In this document: in pieces, positions 8,119-11,443 of the stretch | How the letters are laid out: each line of letters begins with the position of its first letter | Position numbering within the stretch: position 1 is the first letter of the stretch | DNA from: SFHK01 sp963618055 | Lineage (GTDB): Bacteria > Bacillota > Clostridia > Christensenellales > Aristaeellaceae | Assembly (NCBI GenBank): GCA_963618055.1 | Contig: CAVERI010000085.1 | Location: 1-11,443 of the forward strand | DNA: 11,443 nucleotides | Direction of reading: 5' to 3' | Made by a program: the position numbers and the translations under genes | The notes under the pieces: model-generated | Told to the model about the DNA's origin: nothing | Seen by the model: only the letters and a program-made list of their open reading frames with translations | The model's database searches: none

Positions 8119-8959
8119 GCCGGACACCTCCTCTTCGTAAAGCGTGCGCCCCGCGCGGCATAAGCAGGCCGAAAAGCAGAACGCACAGGGCGATCAATCC
8201 AATATACGCATATGAAACGGAAGGGCGAAACGTGGTTCCCGTCATATCCAGCATATTCAGATTGACCCACGAGACGGGCGAGAAAAAGTAAACCACATAC
8301 GGCATGCCCAGCCCCTGAAAGCAGGAATCGAACACGATGATCATGAGCGCGATAAACCCTCCGCCCGCGTGCTTTGCGCGAGAATTGATGAGACACACCG
8401 TCAGCCCCAGAAACACGGAAGCCAGAAAATGAAGCGACCAGCTCAGAAGCAGAGCCTTCGCCGGCGTCATCAGCTGCTGAAGCTTTTTGGAGAAGATGAA
8501 GTTCATCGCGACCAGCCGGTTTCCCGCGCCGCGGTTCAGACTCATATAAAACCTGCCCCAGCCGAGGTCGAGCTCCACATACGGCAGCATCACGAGCACC
8601 GAGATAAGCAGCATCGCCGCCCAGTAAAGCGCGCTCATCGCCACAATGTGCAGGGTTATGCCAAGCACATGGGACGTGTGGTCGCAGCGGATTTTCACCA
8701 AGTCCTCGGACGCGTCCCTGTATGGCACGCTTTCAATCAGCCACACCCACAGGGTCAGCAGGATGCCGTTTGCGATGTAGTTGTCTCCCAGAAAAACAAA
8801 ATAGGGAAGAATGGACGCCTTCATGCCGAAGTTCGCGCACACGTCGCGCATCGGGGACGCGAAGAGATACGCGGTCGTCAGCGCCAGAAGCAGCACAAGC
8901 AGGCTCTTTTGTCGCAGCAGGGCCTTGTGGCAATAGTAGCTGCATGCCCGAATCGGCAT
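8096..8959 (-). CDS. ABC-2 type membrane protein (second permease)
   Basis: This 287-residue protein is strongly hydrophobic with about six membrane segments, roughly at residues 18-36, 50-75, 100-127, 165-190, 198-220 and 243-268. A cytoplasmic basic start (RACSYYCHKALLRQK) and a charged loop with EDLVKIRCD before the third segment are typical of ABC-2 type permeases. Sequence similarity to the first permease is not obvious by eye, so the transporter would be a heterodimeric membrane core. The ATG lies one base after the stop of the first permease gene with AAGGAGGG ahead of it. Its 3' end overlaps the ATPase gene by 23 bases. Family assignment rests on topology and gene context rather than on a diagnostic motif. 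Confidence 0.75.
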   Translation of the reverse strand: MPIRACSYYCHKALLRQKSLLVLLLALTTAYLFASPMRDVCANFGMKASILPYFVFLGDNYIANGILLTLWVWLIESVPYRDASEDLVKIRCDHTSHVLGITLHIVAMSALYWAAMLLISVLVMLPYVELDLGWGRFYMSLNRGAGNRLVAMNFIFSKKLQQLMTPAKALLLSWSLHFLASVFLGLTVCLINSRAKHAGGGFIALMIIVFDSCFQGLGMPYVVYFFSPVSWVNLNMLDMTGTTFRPSVSYAYIGLIALCVLLFGLLMPRGAHALRRGGVRHEPYAEG

Positions 8960-8960
8960 A

Positions 8961-9749
8961 TCAATCCCTCCTTATCTCCATCCTTCGTATGAACAGAATG
9001 GCGCAGGCGGAAAGGCAGCCGACCACGGCAATTACGCCCAGAAATCCCTCAAGCGGATTTTGCATGGACGTGTAGCCGGCGATGCGGCCGAGATCCAGCC
9101 TGCCGGGCGTCAGCGTAATGCCCGCGACGCCGCAAAGAATCTGGATTCCGTAGGAAATCAGAAACGGCGCGGCATAGGCGACCGCGCGCTCCTTCGAGAC
9201 CGTCGAAGCCGCCATGCCCACCAGACTCCACGCCCCGGCGATGAGCCCCCGCGCGCACACCATGCACAGAACGTAGAGAAGATATTTCTGCCCGGCAAGC
9301 AGCCGCCCGAAAAGCCCGGTTTCGTAAGCGTCCATGTTGACGAGCGCCGCCTCCGACACCATGGGAACCTTCAGCGCCAGAATGCCGATGAAGAGAAGCA
9401 TGCCGGCGACAACCGAGAGCCACGCGCCTACAAAGCACGCCGTGATCTTGGAGGAATAATACGCGCCGCGGGTGACCCGGTATTTTTCATAAATCATGTA
9501 GCCGGTTTCCCGGTCTCTCTGCAGCACCCGGGAATAGCACAGCGTGCCCGCCGCCGGCATCAGAATCTGCATGTATCCCGTGCCGAGCGTCAAATCCAGA
9601 TAGTAAATGACGTCCCCGCCCGACATGAACAGCTCTTCAAACACCGCCTGCATCTGTATGACCACGACGGCCAGCATCGCGGCGAAAAAGCCAATTCCCG
9701 AAAGCGCCCGGCTCAGGTCGCACCGCAGCGAATGAAGAAAGGCTTTCAT
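8961..9749 (-). CDS. ABC-2 type membrane protein (first permease)
   Basis: The product has about 262 residues when started at the ATG at 9749, which is preceded by GAGAGGAG (9760-9767) at normal spacing; the frame stays open to 9782, but that longer start has no ribosome site. It has about six hydrophobic segments, beginning with GIGFFAAMLAVVVIQMQ. The cytoplasmic loop CYSRVLQRDRETGYMIYEKYRVTR followed by YYSSKI resembles the loop of ABC-2 permeases, where an acidic residue and an R..Y..SK pattern precede the next membrane span. It is followed one base later by the second permease gene, and its ribosome site lies within the last codons of the exported-protein gene. It probably forms the membrane channel together with the second permease. 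Confidence 0.75.
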   Translation of the reverse strand: MKAFLHSLRCDLSRALSGIGFFAAMLAVVVIQMQAVFEELFMSGGDVIYYLDLTLGTGYMQILMPAAGTLCYSRVLQRDRETGYMIYEKYRVTRGAYYSSKITACFVGAWLSVVAGMLLFIGILALKVPMVSEAALVNMDAYETGLFGRLLAGQKYLLYVLCMVCARGLIAGAWSLVGMAASTVSKERAVAYAAPFLISYGIQILCGVAGITLTPGRLDLGRIAGYTSMQNPLEGFLGVIAVVGCLSACAILFIRRMEIRRD

Positions 9750-9753
9750 GCCG

Positions 9754-10761
9754 CTACAGCTCCTCTCCCGTGCGCGCGTCAATCAGGGCGAAATCGGAGT
9801 AAAAGTGCCCCACCTCATACCCTCCGGCCTCCATCGATACGTTCCACTGCTGATCCTGCGTGAACAGCCATGCCGGCGTCAGGCGGTAGCCGCTTTCCGG
9901 ATCGACGCCCGAAATCGGAACCTTTGCGTATACCAGCCGCTGATGCGAAATGCTCACGCCAATCAGCCGCGCGTGCGCAATGCTCGCGACGTACAGCGCG
10001 TAAGCGTCCTGAACGTCGGAGAGCGCTTCCTCCGGCGACAGAAGGCGCTCGCTGTTTTCCACCTGCTTGTCGATGTGGTAGAGTCCGCTGGCGCTCAGAA
10101 ACTGAAGTCCGTCTTTCGTCCAGAGGGTCATCATCTTGGAACCTTGCATATACGTTCCGTGCAAATCCGAATAGTAGCCGTCCACTGAGAGTCTCAGGCC
10201 GTTTTCGACGCAGCAGAAGAACAGCACATAGCATTCCTCGATTTTCTTGGCGTCGACGGACTTGAACGCGGACGGAATGGCCGCGCGAAGCGCGGCTTCA
10301 TCGTGGGCCTGCGCGTGAATAAGCTCGACGTGAAGATTCAAACGATTCAAAACGTCCTTCGCGAGTGCCGCGATTTTGTCCACGCTGCTAAAACTCAGAT
10401 CATTTGCAGCGCCGCCATTCCACTCCATGAATAAGGGCAGCGATCCGTTGACAAGTTCTGAAAGGTTCTTTCCTAAACGAGTCTTATAAGATAAACCATC
10501 GAAGCCAATGGTCATCGTTTCATCATCGTTTGACCATTCAGTTGCCATATACTGTCTTTTTGTATCTTTGGTTAAATACGGCGCTTTCATCAGCACATCC
10601 ACCGCTGTGGACTCATCGATTTTATAGGTAGAGCAGATCAGGTCTGGTACGGTTTCCGGAAGGAATTCGGTCATGCAAACACAGGCAGAATTTTCATCGG
10701 CGTATGCGAAGCCGAGCAGCATAACGCATAGCGCCAGCCCGAAGCAGATGATCCGTTTCAT
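9754..10761 (-). CDS. Exported protein of unknown function, first gene of ABC transporter operon
   Basis: The 335-residue product has a clear signal peptide: MKR, hydrophobic core to residue 18, and cleavage expected after AYA at 21. No lipobox cysteine is present, so it should be released or stay at the cell surface rather than be lipid-anchored. I do not recognise the family with certainty. The C-terminal part (SPEEALSDV..., YAKVPISG, YRLTPAWLF, FALIDARTGEEL) loosely resembles YycI- or PepSY-like extracytoplasmic domains, which is a weak hint. Early cysteines (ACVC near residue 26-29) and a FFCC pair could form disulfides. GGAGG lies seven bases before the ATG. The gene is transcribed from a strong promoter with a structured leader and is translationally close to the two permeases and the ATPase, so it may bring cargo to, sense the state of, or be handled by this transporter. 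The first roughly 145 codons are much poorer in GC than the rest. Confidence 0.8.
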   Translation of the reverse strand: MKRIICFGLALCVMLLGFAYADENSACVCMTEFLPETVPDLICSTYKIDESTAVDVLMKAPYLTKDTKRQYMATEWSNDDETMTIGFDGLSYKTRLGKNLSELVNGSLPLFMEWNGGAANDLSFSSVDKIAALAKDVLNRLNLHVELIHAQAHDEAALRAAIPSAFKSVDAKKIEECYVLFFCCVENGLRLSVDGYYSDLHGTYMQGSKMMTLWTKDGLQFLSASGLYHIDKQVENSERLLSPEEALSDVQDAYALYVASIAHARLIGVSISHQRLVYAKVPISGVDPESGYRLTPAWLFTQDQQWNVSMEAGGYEVGHFYSDFALIDARTGEEL

Positions 10762-10798
10762 AATAAATCCTCCTATTATATGTGATATGTGATTGAAA

Positions 10799-10859
10799 TG
10801 GGGGGCTTTGCGATTCCATTCGCCCCTTAAAGCCCCATTCGATAAGCCTTAAGGGGCGA
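10799..10859 (-). promoter_or_regulatory. Structured mRNA leader with interleaved inverted repeats
   Basis: In the - strand transcript four blocks occur in order: TCGCCCCTTAA (10849-10859), GGGGCTTT (10829-10836), TTAAGGGGCGA (10820-10830) and AAAGCCCC (10802-10809). Block 1 pairs perfectly with 3 (11 bases) and block 2 with 4 (8 bases), and the two pairings interleave, so they are either alternatives or a pseudoknot. There is no U run after it, so it is not a terminator. It does not match a riboswitch class that I know. Confidence 0.5.
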
Positions 10860-10904
10860 GGTCGATTCTGCGTTAGCTATATATATCCTTTCTCCATCAA
10901 TTTC

Positions 10905-10934
10905 ATTATAGCATAAAGCTATTCGAGGAGTCAA
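10905..10934 (-). promoter_or_regulatory. Strong SigA-type promoter of the exported protein/ABC transporter operon
   Basis: On the - strand, TTGACT (10929-10934) and a perfect TATAAT (10905-10910) are 18 bases apart, with an extended -10 TGC before TATAAT. Transcription would start near 10898, leaving a leader of about 137 bases before the ATG at 10761. It lies in the AT-rich spacer after the sigma factor gene, so the operon need not depend on read-through. Confidence 0.85.
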
Positions 10935-10989
10935 CCGTTTAGCCACAATTATTCCAATGATTCGCCACAGTTTTTCAACAATCTCTTCT

Positions 10990-11013
10990 GTCAGGTAGAA
11001 TTGGGCTCCTGAC
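10990..11013 (-). terminator. Short hairpin directly after the sigma factor gene (weak terminator candidate)
   Basis: GTCAGG (11008-11013 on the - strand) pairs with CCTGAC (10990-10995) around a 12-base loop, starting at the base after the stop codon. No U tract follows, so efficient intrinsic termination is doubtful. Confidence 0.3.
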
Positions 11014-11443
11014 TTACCGGCCTGCATCGATGGTGGAGAGGGTCAGCCGGATATGGCGCTTGGCGCGGAAGAGGTACACGTGGACGGAGGACAGAGACAG
11101 ATGCAGCGTCTGGGCGATTTCCGCGCGGGATTGGCCGGACAGGCGCAGCCTCACGATGGCCTGCTCGCGCGGTGGGAGTGCGGAAAAGGCGGCTCGAAAG
11201 CGGGCGCGGAGGGTTTCGCGGGCGACGTCCTCCTCCGCCGGGGCGGGCGGGGGCTCGCTTTCCAAACGCTCCTGCTGGCGCGCCTGTGCGTCCGCCCTTC
11301 GCAAAGCGTCGATGGACGCGTTCTGAACGCTGCGCAGGATATAGGTGGAGCGCGCCCGTTCGTCCATCATCACCAGCTTGGGCAGCTGCCGAAGAAGCGC
11401 CATCCACGCGTCGCTCACCACGTCCTCGGCGTCCTGCGTGTGC
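11014..11443 (-). CDS. ECF-type RNA polymerase sigma factor (5' end missing)
   Basis: The frame is open to the right edge, so the start lies outside; 142 residues are visible. The part seen begins in region 2 with DAEDVVSDAWMALL, continues with YILRSVQNASIDALRR (end of sigma-2), an acidic, proline-rich linker (LESEPPPAPAEED), and a full region 4: FSALPPREQAIVRLRL, then the helix-turn-helix AEIAQTLHLSLSSVHVYLFRAKRHIR. This layout is that of extracytoplasmic function sigma factors, which redirect RNA polymerase to a small set of promoters, usually in response to envelope or stress signals. No anti-sigma gene lies directly downstream. The following operon is on the same strand but has its own SigA-like promoter. 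The trigger and targets cannot be told from the sequence. Confidence 0.9.
   Translation of the reverse strand, partial: HTQDAEDVVSDAWMALLRQLPKLVMMDERARSTYILRSVQNASIDALRRADAQARQQERLESEPPPAPAEEDVARETLRARFRAAFSALPPREQAIVRLRLSGQSRAEIAQTLHLSLSSVHVYLFRAKRHIRLTLSTIDAGR

Noticed and set aside
10775..10780. A second TATAAT on the - strand near the exported-protein gene
   Set aside because: It lies just upstream of, and almost touches, the GGAGG site, only about 14 bases before the ATG, so a transcript from it would lose the ribosome site; the promoter at 10905-10934 is far better.
10877..10897. A six-codon leader peptide (MEKGYI) right at the expected transcription start
   Set aside because: It would be leaderless with no ribosome site, and it lacks a run of regulatory codons, so there is no support for an attenuation peptide.
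10827..11027. A 66-codon open frame on the - strand between the sigma gene and the operon
   Set aside because: It has no ribosome site, overlaps the end of the sigma gene, and runs through the hairpin, the -35/-10 promoter and the structured leader, so it is probably chance.

Overview
The window looks like a piece of chromosome from a GC-rich, low-G+C-phylum type bacterium (Bacillota, class Clostridia or a close relative, probably gut-associated). This rests on strong GGAGG ribosome binding sites before nearly every gene, consensus TTGACx/TATAAT promoters, a secreted protein with CxxC 'DCPSCGY'-type repeats as often met in gut Clostridia, and GC-rich coding regions next to AT-rich spacers. 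The genus cannot be fixed from the sequence alone.

Left part (1-3434, + strand): the 3' end of a sugar phosphate isomerase/epimerase-like TIM-barrel gene overlaps the start of uvrA by four bases. uvrA encodes the damage-recognition ATPase of nucleotide excision repair and is complete, with both ABC modules and both structural zinc modules. It ends at a hairpin that it shares with the convergent gene on the other side.

Middle part (3489-7313, - strand): one very large gene for a secreted protein of about 1274 residues. It has a signal peptide, a fibronectin III-like region, two tandem 241-residue units (each a CxxC-rich section plus a PKD/Ig-like domain), more CxxC knuckles, and a C-terminal class 3 lipase domain with a visible Ser/Asp/His triad. 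It has its own promoter (7353-7380).

Right part (7396-10934, - strand): a four-gene operon. A strong promoter and a structured leader of about 137 bases precede a gene for an exported protein of unknown function, followed by two ABC-2-type membrane proteins and an ABC ATPase. The genes are closely coupled (overlaps or 1-base gaps), and the operon ends in an intrinsic terminator. The exported protein is probably the extracytoplasmic partner of the transporter, but the substrate is not evident. The window closes with the 3' part of an ECF-type sigma factor gene (- strand, running off the right edge), separated from the operon by an AT-rich spacer.

The most unusual items are the lipase with repeated zinc-ribbon-like knuckles outside the cell, the near-identical duplicated PKD block inside it, the interleaved pairing blocks in the operon leader, and a terminator stem used in nearly identical form at two places.
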